From NCBI GenBank assembly GCA_009667805.1, contig CM019066.1:4154001-4218000 (forward strand): a stretch of 64,000 nucleotides of DNA. Reading direction: 5' to 3'. This DNA is from Leptobrachium leishanense. Lineage: Eukaryota; Chordata; Amphibia; Anura; Megophryidae. The translations under genes and the position numbers were made by a program. Shown here piece after piece: positions 35,343 through 45,300 of the stretch (the first letter of the stretch is position 1; every line of letters starts with the position of its first letter). The notes below the pieces were generated by a model. The model was not told the origin of the DNA. It made no database searches and was given only the letters and a program-made list of their open reading frames with translations.

Positions 35343-36076
35343 GGGTCCTATTACATTCTTAACGCAAAAGGGCATGCTAAACGCGTGTTTTTTTTGTGCG
35401 AAGTGTTAAACGTTAACGCACGAAAATCACCGCTGGAATTACATTCCTCGTGCATTTTTTCATCCGTTGGGAAATTGCGCTCGGAAAACCGACGTGCAAA
35501 AATGCGCGCAAAATAAAAAATTGCATGCAGAAATCAGCGCAATGTAATTTTTAATGCGAGTCCGTCATTTTTGTGTGGACTGTGCACAACATTCGTACGT
35601 TTTGACGCGAGTCCGTCATTTTTGTGTGGACTGCGCACAATATTTGTATGTTTTGACGGAAGACAAGGTAGTGGCCGTCATTTTTGACGGATCTAGTAAA
35701 ATAAACGTGCGCATCGACGTTCTCTGTTGTGAATCCGCAGTTTGGTATGGTCAGGTTGTTACAATTTGCCTTTACCACCAGCTTTTCAAAGATGTTAAAA
35801 TTATGCGCGCAAACGCTGCGCATTAAATTTTGCGCTAAGATTGTAAAACAATGCGCGCAACAGCACACAAACGCATTTGCTCACAATGTTAAGTATAGGA
35901 CGCACGCAGTACATTATGCTCACACAGGGTTCGCGCAGGTTCACCCGCGGTAGACGTTAACGCGCATTTTTTGTGCGGACATTGTAATACGACGTTCTGC
36001 GCAAAGGGTTTTGCCCCTCGTGTTAATGCGTTTTTGCGTACGCGTTAACGTTTGCGCGAAGAATGTAATAGGGCCC
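35343..36076. mobile_element. Harbinger-like MITE (family C), copy 1, 734 bp
   Basis: Ends GGGTCCTATTACATTCTT and, from the right, GGGCCCTATTACATTCTT, with TAA on both sides (35340-35342, 36077-36079). CpG-rich interior with GCGCAAA and AACGTTAACGC words. It is homologous over most of its length to 60078-60795 (shared TACCACCAGCTTTTCAAAG and TCACAATGTTAAGTAT). Confidence 0.9.
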
Positions 36077-36207
36077 TAAGTAAACAGGGTAATCCAGACA
36101 TAGACCCCTTGCTCAAGGTGCCTAGAGGCGTGTCAGCTACACCCTCCTGACGAGGCCTAACAAGGCCAAAACGCTCGTCGGGGGTTGCTGCACCTCTCGT
36201 GCAGGGA

Positions 36208-36405
36208 TGACGTCCTTGGCATTTCAGTACTGGCCGCCCTTTCTGGATGATTGCGGTTGATTTGCATATGGAGCAGTTGTCCCTGTAATGGCACAATCGA
36301 GCTAAAACCTTGTGAGACCTGAGCGGGCCCCACCGTAGAGCAGGTCACTAGTGTCGTTGCTCGGCTCAGGACCCTCACAAACCTCTTTATTCATTGTGCC
36401 AACTT
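36208..36405. repeat. Second copy of the direct repeat pair
   Basis: Matches 35155-35340 with about 85-90% visual identity over about 185 bp. It suggests a tandemly duplicated unit of about 320 bp into which the family C MITE later inserted. Confidence 0.7.
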
Positions 36406-36509
36406 TTATAGCACGTTACAAGAGACGTGAATTTTCCCTCCCTGTCGAGCCTCTACGATGGACTTCAAACAGTTTCACAAAGTGCGAATCTCCATAGGAG
36501 TTACAGGTA

Positions 36510-36880
36510 CAGCTCTAAGTTTTTATAAAGCGCTAAGAAATTCCTTAGCACTGTACAATGGGAGAAACAGAATAACAAATATACATACACGTTACACACA
36601 CGGACCCTGCTCGAGAGCCTACAATCTCAGAGGAGAGGGGTGACACAGTAGGTGAGGATGTATAGGGTAAGTGAAGTAGTAGGTTGCAGGAGGGCTGAAT
36701 GGGAAGAGGAGCAAGAAGTGTGCAGTGGAGGATCATGGAGTGAGCTTCTCTAAAGTATTGCGTTTTTAGAGACGTCTTGGAAGACTGGAGAGACGGGGAG
36801 AGTCTAATGTTGCGGGGGAGGAAGTTCCTTAGAATGGGGGCAGCTCAAGAGAAGTCCTGATGGTGAGAGTTGGGCGTTCG
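36510..36880 (-). mobile_element. LINE 3' end fragment with RT C-terminal relic
   Basis: Minus strand reads RNFLPRNIRLSPSLQSSKTS then LKTQYFREAHSM, then a UTR ending in GTGCTAAGGAATTTCTTAG and CGCTTTATAAA. Order and wording parallel the LINE at 989-1855, where SPNFSSFKRSLKTFLFREAY stands in the same place, so this is a diverged subfamily. 5'-truncated near 36880. Confidence 0.8.
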
Positions 36881-37774
36881 CACAAACATGTGGCCACATG
36901 GGCATCCAATGCGAAAAGAACATTGGTTGTTTCTGCGCACATGTGGCCACAGCCTAATACACTGTACGGTCAGAGCTGGATGTGTGGATGTACTATTGAG
37001 ATGCATCATATTTAGGGGGATTTTCATACATGGGTAAGTCATTTTGAGACATGGGAACACTGTAATTATTAACGTTCTTGGTGTCGCACGGGATGAGCCG
37101 TGGAGCAGGATTCTCTACACCTGTATCCATTCAGTCTGGATAATTACCTCTCCGAAGACTGGGCCCGATTATCAGGTGAAGGAAATCTCCCAAGAACTGC
37201 AATTTAAAGCCCCTAACGACATTCTATCAATTAGAATTAAGAGGAGGAATCACGTACAGAACTAACTAAGGAAGCCAAGTAGGGCTTTTAGAGTTTCAGT
37301 CATGCAAATCGGGAATCAATTACTTTGCACAAAGTATCACCGACACATTCCTTTTTATATTTAAGTCTTTCGAGGGTCTTGCATTTAAAATGCTGTTTAA
37401 ATTTCACCACGTATAATTTACAATAAATGCAGGGATGGTTTAATTCTAACGAACCTTCATCCCTTTCCCTGCAGGAAGGCTGGCTGGAAAAACACAGGTG
37501 CAGTTATTAACTCATTGCCTGTTTCATACAGTGATCGGTGATATCCTGTATTGGTGGTTCCTTTCTTCTTTCCACATGCTGTCAACACACAGGTGCTTTC
37601 CTTTAGGATTGTACTATGAAAAAGCATGCATGTTGTGAGCGTTGCCAGTTGTCACGATGCCAAAAGTGCTCCAACAAATCCCGAGACCCCATAAAAGAAC
37701 TAATAAAAGGCACGGCATAGTCTGGTTTGAGATTTCTTATCTAAGGAGGATTCCGTTAACATAGACGTTAACAT
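36881..37774. other. Unassigned sequence
   Basis: No supported gene. CACATGTGGCCACA occurs twice in about 65 bp (36884-36955). No splice-flanked coding exon was recognised. Confidence 0.4.
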
Positions 37775-38498
37775 TAGGGATGTGCGTTTCGGAATTTTCA
37801 CGAAATTTCCCGATTCGTGCATTCGGATTCGGACGATTTTCAAAAAATTTTCAGATCCGAAAACGGCAGATCCGAACAAATTTCCGAGCCGAAACGAAAA
37901 CTTTTCGGAGTTTTCGAATGGACTAGAAATGTGTAAAATCGAAAATCATTTTTGTTCCATTCGTGATTTTGGCTCCATTCCTGATTTCGGTTCCATTTCA
38001 GTAATTTCGGACAACGTATTTTTTGGTTATATCGCTGATTCTGTAATTTTCTTTGTATCATTCCCATCTCAATGTATCCTTCCTGGAAAACCAGAGAAAT
38101 CTCAATGTATCCTTCCCGGGAAACCAGAGAAATCTCAATGTATCCTTCTTGTAAAACCAGAGAAATCTCAATGTATCTTTCTTGTAAAACCAGAGAAATC
38201 TCAATGTATCCTTCTTGTAAAACATGAGAAATCTCAATGGCAGAATTATCGTTTCGACAGAATTATCGTATCGACAGAAATATCGGATTCGAAAAACCAT
38301 TAGTTTACGTTAAAACGAATAGACACTTTGGAACGAGGAGAACAGACGTTCCAAAAAACACGAAAATTTCAGAAATCACACAAAAAAAGTCGATACGAAA
38401 ATTGAACCGAAACGAAAATCGGCTGAAACGAGCCGAAAATAAATTTTACAAAATCCGAACGAACCGAACCGAAAAAAAAAAATCGGTGCACAAGTCTA
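37775..38498. mobile_element. hAT MITE (family D), copy 1, with SINE-tail tandem array
   Basis: GTTAACAT is duplicated at 37767-37774 and 38499-38506. The ends are TAGGGATGTGCGTTTCGG and, from the right, TAGACTTGTGCACCGA. The interior is rich in TTTCGG/CCGAAA words. A central array of SINE-tail units lies at 38070-38240. Same family as 56125-56555. Confidence 0.93.
38070..38240 (+). repeat. Five tandem copies of a 33-bp SINE-tail segment
   Basis: Units read AGAAATCTCAATGTATCCTT followed by CCTGGAAAACC or CTTGTAAAACC, five times in a row. The same words form the 3' tail of the SINE at 48955-49345 but occur there only once. Confidence 0.88.
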
Positions 38499-38727
38499 GT
38501 TAACATAGACGGGAAAGTAAGTAAAAGAGTAAAAGTACACCTACAATTTAACCCCTTCGCTAATGAGCCAGTTCACCTTCACATGCTGCGCTCATTTTCA
38601 CCACTTTTGATCATCATATTCATAAGTCATGTTTTATTATAGGACCCAGAGATATTATATATCATTTTTTTTCAGCGGACTCAGATTTAATATCTATCAT
38701 TACAATGTGTATATGCGAGAATGCTGT

Positions 38728-39673
38728 TGTAGCGCTGTTTAAAAACTCTGTTGCTGTATTGCTCGGGTTTGGCCGCCAGAGGGAGACAAGCGCAATGTAA
38801 AGTATACTGGACACAATGGGACTACGTTTTCCATCATGCTTTGCAGCGGAGACAGGAAGTGGGTGGGGGAAAGAGGAGAGGACATCCGCAACCTCGTCTG
38901 AGGGAGGCCAGTGTGAGCCGAGCGGTGAACAGAGTAAGACGCACGTGAGACTGTGAACGATTGTGACCAGGCCGGAGAGCAGGCGCTGCCTTACCGACGC
39001 TGGGGATCGATACAGTGACTTGCCAGAGACCTAGTAATCCACCGCTGAGAGGTTTTCCACAGACACAGAGTTCCGGTTTGGACCCCGAGTAAGGAGACCG
39101 CGATGATCCACTGGGAGTGCAGGCGATAGGCCGTAGATCTTGTTGCAGAAATCGGGCAAGCAGGAGAAGCAGATCCGGTGGCACAGAGTTCCAGAAAAGT
39201 CCAGCGGAGAGACATCCTTGATCGGGCAGCGGAACAGATTGTCTGGCGGATGGGTGAGAGGCCTTCCAGCCCACAGTCAAAGTTTAACAAAGCATGATGC
39301 AGTACTGTTTAAATCTACAGGGCCCCAACGTGACTAGTCGAAGATTTTGCTAAATCCATTCACTGGCCAGTCGAATATAGTACCTGGGTACCTGAGCTCA
39401 CACACGCACACACCTTTTCTTGGGACATTACCCTCACGGGACTTACACTCCAGAAACGAAGGGGTTAAACTTTTCTTTTACCGCTGCGCGTTTCTCGCAT
39501 TACGAAATCCTGTTTTCTATATACCGTGCTTACATTATATATGCCGCTTTATTGAGAACAGTAAAGTATATAATCTATAAAATCCACAACAGTGCTGGTG
39601 TATATTTATTCCCTAGTGCGGAGAGACTAACCCCAGGTTAAATTCAGCGGCTCCTCCGGGAGTGAGCGCTACA
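38728..39673 (+). repeat. Solo LTR, 946 bp
   Basis: Begins TGTAGCGCTGTTTAAA and ends GAGTGAGCGCTACA, so its termini are inverted TGTAGCGCT/AGCGCTACA. CTGT lies on both sides (38724-38727, 39674-39677). No coding or second LTR nearby, hence a solo LTR produced by recombination. Orientation is taken from the TG...CA ends and is not certain. A CTCF-like word lies at 38768-38787. Confidence 0.85.
38768..38787 (+). promoter_or_regulatory. CTCF-like motif inside the solo LTR
   Basis: TTTGGCCGCCAGAGGGAGAC agrees with the vertebrate CTCF core TGGCCRCCAGRGGGMRC at nearly all positions. It lies 40 bp inside the LTR end. Binding is inferred from the motif only. Confidence 0.45.
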
Positions 39674-39677
39674 CTGT

Positions 39678-40081
39678 AACAAACAGTGAAAATGTAAATT
39701 TCCATTCAGCGTTCAATCACCTGCATGGTGTAAAATATTTTTTCCACATTTTAACAGCCAGACGTTTAAAGTTTATAAAAGATAAACAGAAATGAAGAAC
39801 CTGTTACTGTATTTTTCTAAGAAAATATGCAATTTTTTAAACCTATATTTTATTGTCGGATCAGCTTTGGGATGCAAAGGTAAGAACAACATACAGTATA
39901 TAAGACATAATTAGCGGTGAAAAACAAAACCGCAAAATCCGGTGTTTAGCGATAAAAAATATGCAATTTTTTAACAAAAACTGAGAATAAAAGTTAGGAA
40001 TGTGCTTGGAGGTGCCCTCCACCGGGAAGAGCCTTGCTCTGTAAAACTAAACCAATATATATATATATATATATATATATA
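39678..40081. other. AT-rich sequence flanking the Helitron
   Basis: No gene. CCTTGCTCTGTAAAACT at 40031-40047 is mirrored by AGTTTTACAGAGCAAGG at 44901-44917 on the far side of the Helitron, which suggests that the Helitron split an older inverted repeat. (TA)n at 40053-40080. AAATTTCCATTCAG words recur at 50489 and, inverted, at about 57110. Confidence 0.5.
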
Positions 40082-40094
40082 CTAGATGTAAAGC

Positions 40095-40109
40095 CTGCCC
40101 AGAGGGCAG
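40095..40109 (-). terminator. Helitron 3' terminal hairpin
   Basis: A six-base-pair stem with a three-base loop lies nine bases before the CTAG end. In Helitrons this hairpin is thought to signal the end of rolling-circle transfer. Confidence 0.85.
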
Positions 40110-40325
40110 TCTATTGAAAAGTGTGGTGTGTATGAATGTTTGTCGAAAGGAAAACACAGAAGCATCAAGTAACGTTAAATATCTTTAGTGACTATTTCGA
40201 ATAAATTTCTTTAAACACAACATTTTTAGTAAAACATGCATCAGTCTTGTGCTCTGCCGAGTTTATTCTGATGGGTTTTGCAGTTGTTTATTCCGGTGTG
40301 CTTGGCACCGTGCGTGGATCAGTGA

Positions 40326-41010
40326 CGTTTAATGTGCTGCGCTCTGTACGGGATATTGTGCTGTGCTCAGCTCGGTGGCATTTATTGTGCTTGGCTCTGT
40401 GGCGTTTATAGTGCTTGGCTCTGTGGCGGCTATTGTGCTTGGCTCTGTGGCGTTTATTGTGATGTACTCAACTCTGTGGCGTTTATTGTGCTCGGCTCTG
40501 TGGTGGCTATTGTGCTGTGCTCAGCTCTGTGGCGTTTATTGTGCTGTACTCAGCTCTGTGGCGTTTATTGTGCTCAGCTCTGTGGCGTTTATTGTGGTTG
40601 GCTCTGTGGCGTTTATTCAGTTGTGCTCGGCTATGTGCTTGGCTCTGCGGCGTTTATTCAGTTGTGCTCGGCTATGTGCTTGGCTCTGCGGCGTTTATTC
40701 AGTTGTGCTCGGCTATGTGCTTGGCTCTGCGGCGTTTATTAAGTTGTGCTCGGCTATGTGCTTGGCTCTGTGGCGTTTATTCAGTTGTGCTCGGCTATGT
40801 GGCGTTTATTCAGTTGTGCTCGGCTATGTGCTTGGCTCTGCGGCGTTTATTCAGTTGTGCTGGCTATGTGCTTGGCTCTGCGGCGTTTATTCAGTTGTGC
40901 TCGGCTATGTGCTTGGCTCTGTGGCGTTTATTCAGTTGTGCTAGGCTATGTGCTTGGCTATGTGCTGGGTTTAGTCAGTTGTGCTCGGCTATGTGCTTGG
41001 CTATGTGCTG
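40326..41010 (+). repeat. Minisatellite, about 30- to 42-bp units
   Basis: The right half repeats GTTGTGCTCGGCTATGTGC then TTGGCTCTGCGGCGTTTATTCA (42 bp). The left half uses shorter units based on GCTCTGTGGCGTTTATTGTG. All three forward frames stay open for more than 500 bp because the repeat lacks stops; this is not evidence of a gene. Confidence 0.9.
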
Positions 41011-41357
41011 GGTTTACTGGCGTATATAGTGATTTGTGCCTCTTTTTATACACTCCTGTATTTTCTTTTGCTTTGTTCTTTAATTTTCTGCTGTGCTGGG
41101 CTCTGTGCTCCTGGCTGGGCTCTGCGCTCGGTGCTGTGCTTCGTGCCGTGGCTCAGATTTCTTGTGGTGATTTCGCGCGCTTTCATTGGTGGATCAGCGG
41201 CGGGAGGCGCGCGCAAACTCCACAAACTGTTTTGGCGGGAGGCGCGCGTTGAGCCAGCTGCGTGCGCATCCTACCTCGCAAGACGCTTTTGGTGTTCTTG
41301 CGGCGGTGGGATGCGCGCGCACCTGGCTGGGTGAAAGTTAAAAAAAAATACTTCCCT

Positions 41358-44300
41358 GAATCGGCCCCGATCCTCCAGCGGTGACCGGCTGCCGAGCGGG
41401 CTGCTCAGCCGGCCTCCAGCCTCAGGCGGGCCCCCGGCTCGGCTTGGGCCTACAGGCCCAGCCGAGCCGGAAAATCGCCTGAGCCTAGAGGCCGGCTGAG
41501 CAGCCCGCTCGGCAGCCGCTCAGCGCTGGAGGATCGGGGCCGAAGTTTAAAAAAACATACATAGCCCCATAGGTCGTCCCTGAGCTCCAGCGGGGCCCGG
41601 CGGCCTGCTCGACGGGCCTCCAGGCTCAGGCGAGCCCCCGGCTCGGTTTGGGCCTACAGGCCCAGCCGAGCCGGGGACTCGCCTGAGCCTGGAGGTCCGC
41701 CGAGCAGGCCGCCGGTCCCCGCTGGAGCTCAGGGACGAAATACCCATAACATACTCAGATACATGGGCCCTGAACTCCAGCGGGGACCTCCTCCGGTCGG
41801 GCTGCTCGGCCGGCCTCCAGGCTCAGGCGAGCCCCCGGCTCGGCTTGGGCCTACAGGCCGAGCCGGGACTCGCCTGAGTCTAGAGGCCGGCCGAGCAGCC
41901 CGCTCGGCCGGAGGAGGTCACCGCTGGGGAATCAGAGGCCGTGGTACACTAAACATACATATCCCCCTAATGCGTCCCTGTGCTCCAGCGGTGACCGGCT
42001 GCCGAGCGGCCTGCTCGGCCGGCTTTCACGCTCAGGCGAGGCCCCGGCTTGGCCTGGGCCTACAGGCCCAGCCGAGCCGGGGACTCGCCTGAGCCTGGCC
42101 GAGCAGGCCGCTCGGCAGCCGGTCACCGCTGGAGAATCGGGGACTAAATACCCAAAACTTACGCCCATAAATCAGCCCAGAGCTCGACCGGTGACCTCCT
42201 CCAGCTGAGCGGGCTGGTCGGCCGGCCTCCAGACTCAGGACAGCCCCCGGCTCGGCTTGGGCCTACAGGCCCAGCCGAGCCGGGGACTGTCCTGAGTCTG
42301 GACGCCGGCCGACCAGCCTGCAACAGTCGAATGACTGCCACCGGTTGAGCTACGGGCCGATGTACACATACTCACCCACATGGGCCCTTAGCTCCTCCAG
42401 CGATGGTCAGCCCGCTTCCAGCATCTTCAATCTCCATTGGACGCCGGAAATGACGTCGCGAAAGCCTTTGACCCCGGGTCAACATGCCAGGGTCAAAGGG
42501 CTCGTGACATCATGCCGGCGACCAGCGGAAAGAGAGGACGCTGCAAACGGGACCGCCATCGCCGGAGAAGCTAAGGGCCCATGTGGTGAGTATGTTTAGC
42601 CTACAATCCCCCTACATTGACTCGGGGCTCCAGCGGTGGCTGTCACAGGCTGCTCGGCCGGCCTCCTAGCTCAGGCGAGCCCCCGGCTCACCTGGGCCTG
42701 TAGGCCAAAGGCAAGCCGGGAGCTCGCCTGAGCTTGGAGGCCGCCCGAGCAGCCTGTGACAACCACCGCTGGAGCTCCGGGCTAATGTAGGTGAGTATAT
42801 GCTCTCAACACCCACCCTTTCTAAGTCGGCCGGTATCCAAGCTTAAGGAAAGCCCCCGGCTTGGCGTGGGCCTAGAGGTCCAGCCGAGCCGGGGACTCGC
42901 CTGGGCCGGGAGGCTCAGGCGAGTCCCCGGCTCGACTGGGCCTCTAGGCCCAAGCCGAACCGGGGCTTGCCTTAATCCTGGATACCGGCCGAGCTATAAA
43001 GGGTGGGTTTTGAGAGCATATACTCACCTACATCGGCCTCGAGTCCTGCGCCAGTTGAAAACATACTCACCCACATCGGCCCTTACATCCTCCAGCGATG
43101 GCGGTCTCAGCTCACAGCGCCCTCTCTCTCTTTCTCAGTTGGTCGCCGGCATGATGTCACGAAAGCCTTTGACCCCGGGTCAAAGGCTTTCGTGACATCA
43201 TGCCGGCGACCAACTGAGAAAGAGAGAGAGGGCGCTGTGAGCTGAGACCGCCATCGCTGGAGGATGTAAGGGCCGATGTGGGTGAGTATGTTTTGGCAAC
43301 TTACACCCTACATAGGCCCGGAACTCCAGCTGGGGCTGTAGCAGGCTGCTCGGCCGGCCTCCTAGCTTAAGCGAGCCCCCGGCTTGCCTTGGGCCTACGG
43401 GCCCAGCTGAGCCGGGGGCTCGCCTATGCTAGGAGGCCGGCCGAGCAGCCTGCAACAGTCGGCCAAACTGCTGGCTACTCGCCTGAGCATGGAGGCCGGT
43501 CGGCAGCCGGTCACCGCTGGAGCTCAGGGACGCAGTAGGGGGTTATGTATGTTTTGTGTACCGCGGTGACCTCTTCCGGCCGAGCGGGCTGCTCGGCCGG
43601 CCTCTAGACTCAGGCGAGTCCCCGGCTCGGTCTGGGCCTGTAGGCCCATGCCGAGCCGGGGGCTCGCCTGAGCCTGGAGGCCGGTCGAGCAGCCCGCTCG
43701 ACCGGAGGAGGTCACCGCTGGAGTTCTGGGCCGAATTTTTCGATTGTGTTATGGGTATTTCGTCCCTGAGCTCCAGCGGGGACCGGCGGCCTGCTCGGCG
43801 GACCTCCAGGCTTAGGCGAGTCCCCGGCTCGGCTGGGCCTGTAGGCCCAAACCGAGCTGGGGGCTCGCCCGAGCCTGGAGGCCCGCCGAGCAGGCCGCCG
43901 GTCCCCGTTGGAGCTCAGGGACGACGTATGGAGTTATGTATGTTTTTTTTGAACTTCGGCCCCGATCCTCCAGCGCTGAGCGGATACCGAGCGGGCTGCT
44001 CAGCCGGCTTCTAGGCTCAGGCGAGTCCCCGGCTCGGCTTGGGCCTACAGGCCCAGCCGAGCCGGGGACTCGCCTGAGCCTAGAGGCCGGCTGAGCAGCC
44101 CGCTCGGCAGCCGCTCAGCGCTGGAGGATCGGGGCGGATTTAGGTGAGTATGTTTTGCGAGCGGGCTGCTCAGCCGGCCTCTAGGCTCAGGCGAGTCCCC
44201 GGCTCGGCTGGGCCTGTAGGCCCAAGCCGAGCCGGGGACTCGCCTGAGCCTAGAGGCCGGCTGAGCAGCCCGCTCGGCAGCCGTCACGCTGGAGGATCGG

Positions 44301-44680
44301 GGCGGATTTAGGTGAGTATGTTTTGCGAGCGGGCTGCTCAGCCGGTCTCTAGGCTCAGGCGAGTCCCCGGCTCGGCTGGGCCTGTAGGCCCAAGCCGAGC
44401 CGGGGACTCGCCTGAGCCTAGAGGCCGGCTGAGCAGCCCGCTCGGCAGCCGGTCACCGCTGGAGGATCGGGGCCGATTTAGGTGAGTATGTTTTGTGAAC
44501 TTCAGCCCCGAACCTCCAGCGCTGACCGACTGCCGGCGGCCTATTCGGCGGACCTCTAGGCTCAGGCGAGTCCCCGGCTCGGCTGGGCCTGTAGGCCCAA
44601 ACCGAGCCGGGGGCTCCCTTGAGCCTGGAGGCCCGCCGGCAGCCGGAGGACGGTCAGCGCTGGAGGATCGGGGCATCTGG
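41358..44680. repeat. Array of about 16 large GC-rich palindromes
   Basis: Each unit is an inverted repeat of about 150-200 bp. A typical arm runs GATCCTCCAGCGGTGACCGG, GCTGCTCGGCCGGCCTC, CAGGCTCAGGCGAGTCCCCGG and CTCGGCTTGGG to a centre CCTACAGG, followed by the mirror image. Approximate spans are 41358-41545, 41569-41740, 41764-41935, 41970-42145, 42175-42350, 42385-42580, 42618-42790, 42805-43020, 43040-43290, 43310-43465, 43560-43735, 43745-43930, 43955-44135, 44155-44305, 44325-44480 and 44500-44680. Linkers carry ACATACTCACC or its mirror GGTGAGTATGTTTT. Two units (42385-42580, 43040-43290) have different arms with a GACCCCGGGTC centre. Forms of the same arm differ by drift and by swaps between units. 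Confidence 0.92.
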
Positions 44681-44689
44681 CGGCCGTGT

Positions 44690-44795
44690 AAACACGGGTA
44701 GCTGCGCGCGGCTCGTGCCGTTTTTTTTTTTTTTCACGCGGCCGGCACGCGCAGCTACCTGTGTGTTTTAACGGCCGCTTTCAAAAGTCCGTCGC
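44690..44795. repeat. Helitron 5'-proximal hairpin
   Basis: GTAGCTGCGCGCGGCTCGTGCCG and CGGCCGGCACGCGCAGCTAC face each other across a T15 run, and GGCGGCCGT/ACGGCCGC extends the stem. It lies about 60 bases inside the Helitron 5' end. Confidence 0.8.
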
Positions 44796-44855
44796 GCATG
44801 CGCAGACGGCTTTTGGCGACGGACGTTTTTAGGCTTATTCTATTATAGTATAGAT

Positions 44856-45220
44856 AATTTTTTTTTTCTTTCCTGTTCTTTACAAAAAAAATTTCTTTAA
44901 GTTTTACAGAGCAAGGTGCACCCCCGTGGTGGACTCCTTTCACTGTAAAAGTAATATATATATATATATATATATATTAAATAAATTAAAATGTGTATTA
45001 TAGTTTTTTTATTCCCAAAAGAAAAAAATTCTATAAAGTATCTTCTCCAATTTTTTTATCTTTTTTTTTTTTTTTTGGAAGTGGGCGCTCTTGAGATGCA
45101 AATGTGGCCCTGGCTGCAGAGGAATACAGGAAAGGAAGAATAGCATAACATATTTATGTTTTGTTTTTAATATTTTGCATTGATTACTCTTTCTGTACCT
45201 ACTGTAAAAATTCAATGTTC
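44856..45220. other. AT-rich flank of the Helitron
   Basis: Contains AGTTTTACAGAGCAAGG (mirror of 40031-40047) and (TA)n at 44954-44978. No gene seen. Confidence 0.5.
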
Positions 45221-45223
45221 TAG

Positions 45224-45300
45224 AACCCAGGACATACTTGAAAACGAGAGAAATCTCAATGTATCCTTCCTGGTAAAATACCTTTTTATAAATAAATAAA
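45224..45300 (+). mobile_element. SINE 3' tail
   Basis: GAACCCAGGACATACTTGAA, AACGAGAGAAATCTCAATG and TATCCTTCCTGGTAAAATAC followed by TTTATAAATAAATAAA. Only the tail is present. Confidence 0.82.

Larger units (their letters stand above)
40082..44854 (-). mobile_element. Non-autonomous Helitron carrying a palindrome array
   Basis: On the minus strand the element starts TCTATACTATAATAGAATAAG at 44854 and ends with the hairpin CTGCCC-TCT-GGGCAG (40109-40095), then GCTTTACAT and CTAG (40085-40082). It is flanked by A on the 5' side and T on the 3' side, i.e. insertion into AT without target duplication. These are all Helitron terminal features. There is no Rep/helicase frame. The 4.77-kb interior consists of a terminal hairpin (44690-44795), about 16 consecutive GC-rich inverted repeats (41358-44680), and a minisatellite (40326-41010). 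Confidence 0.9.

Noticed and set aside
35554..36061. Open frames inside the family C MITE
   Set aside because: They follow the repeated GCGCACAA words, recur in the second copy with frameshifts, and match no protein family I know.
37782..38303. 173-codon open frame
   Set aside because: Phe/Ser-rich translation of a hAT MITE and of its internal SINE-tail array.
40332..41252. Long overlapping open frames of 130-190 codons on the + strand
   Set aside because: They lie in a 42-bp minisatellite and all three frames are open at once; composition is that of the repeat, and no start context or domain is present.
41547..44701. Many Gly/Pro/Arg-rich open frames on both strands
   Set aside because: They are translations of GC-rich palindromes; mirrored frames give the same peptides on both strands.
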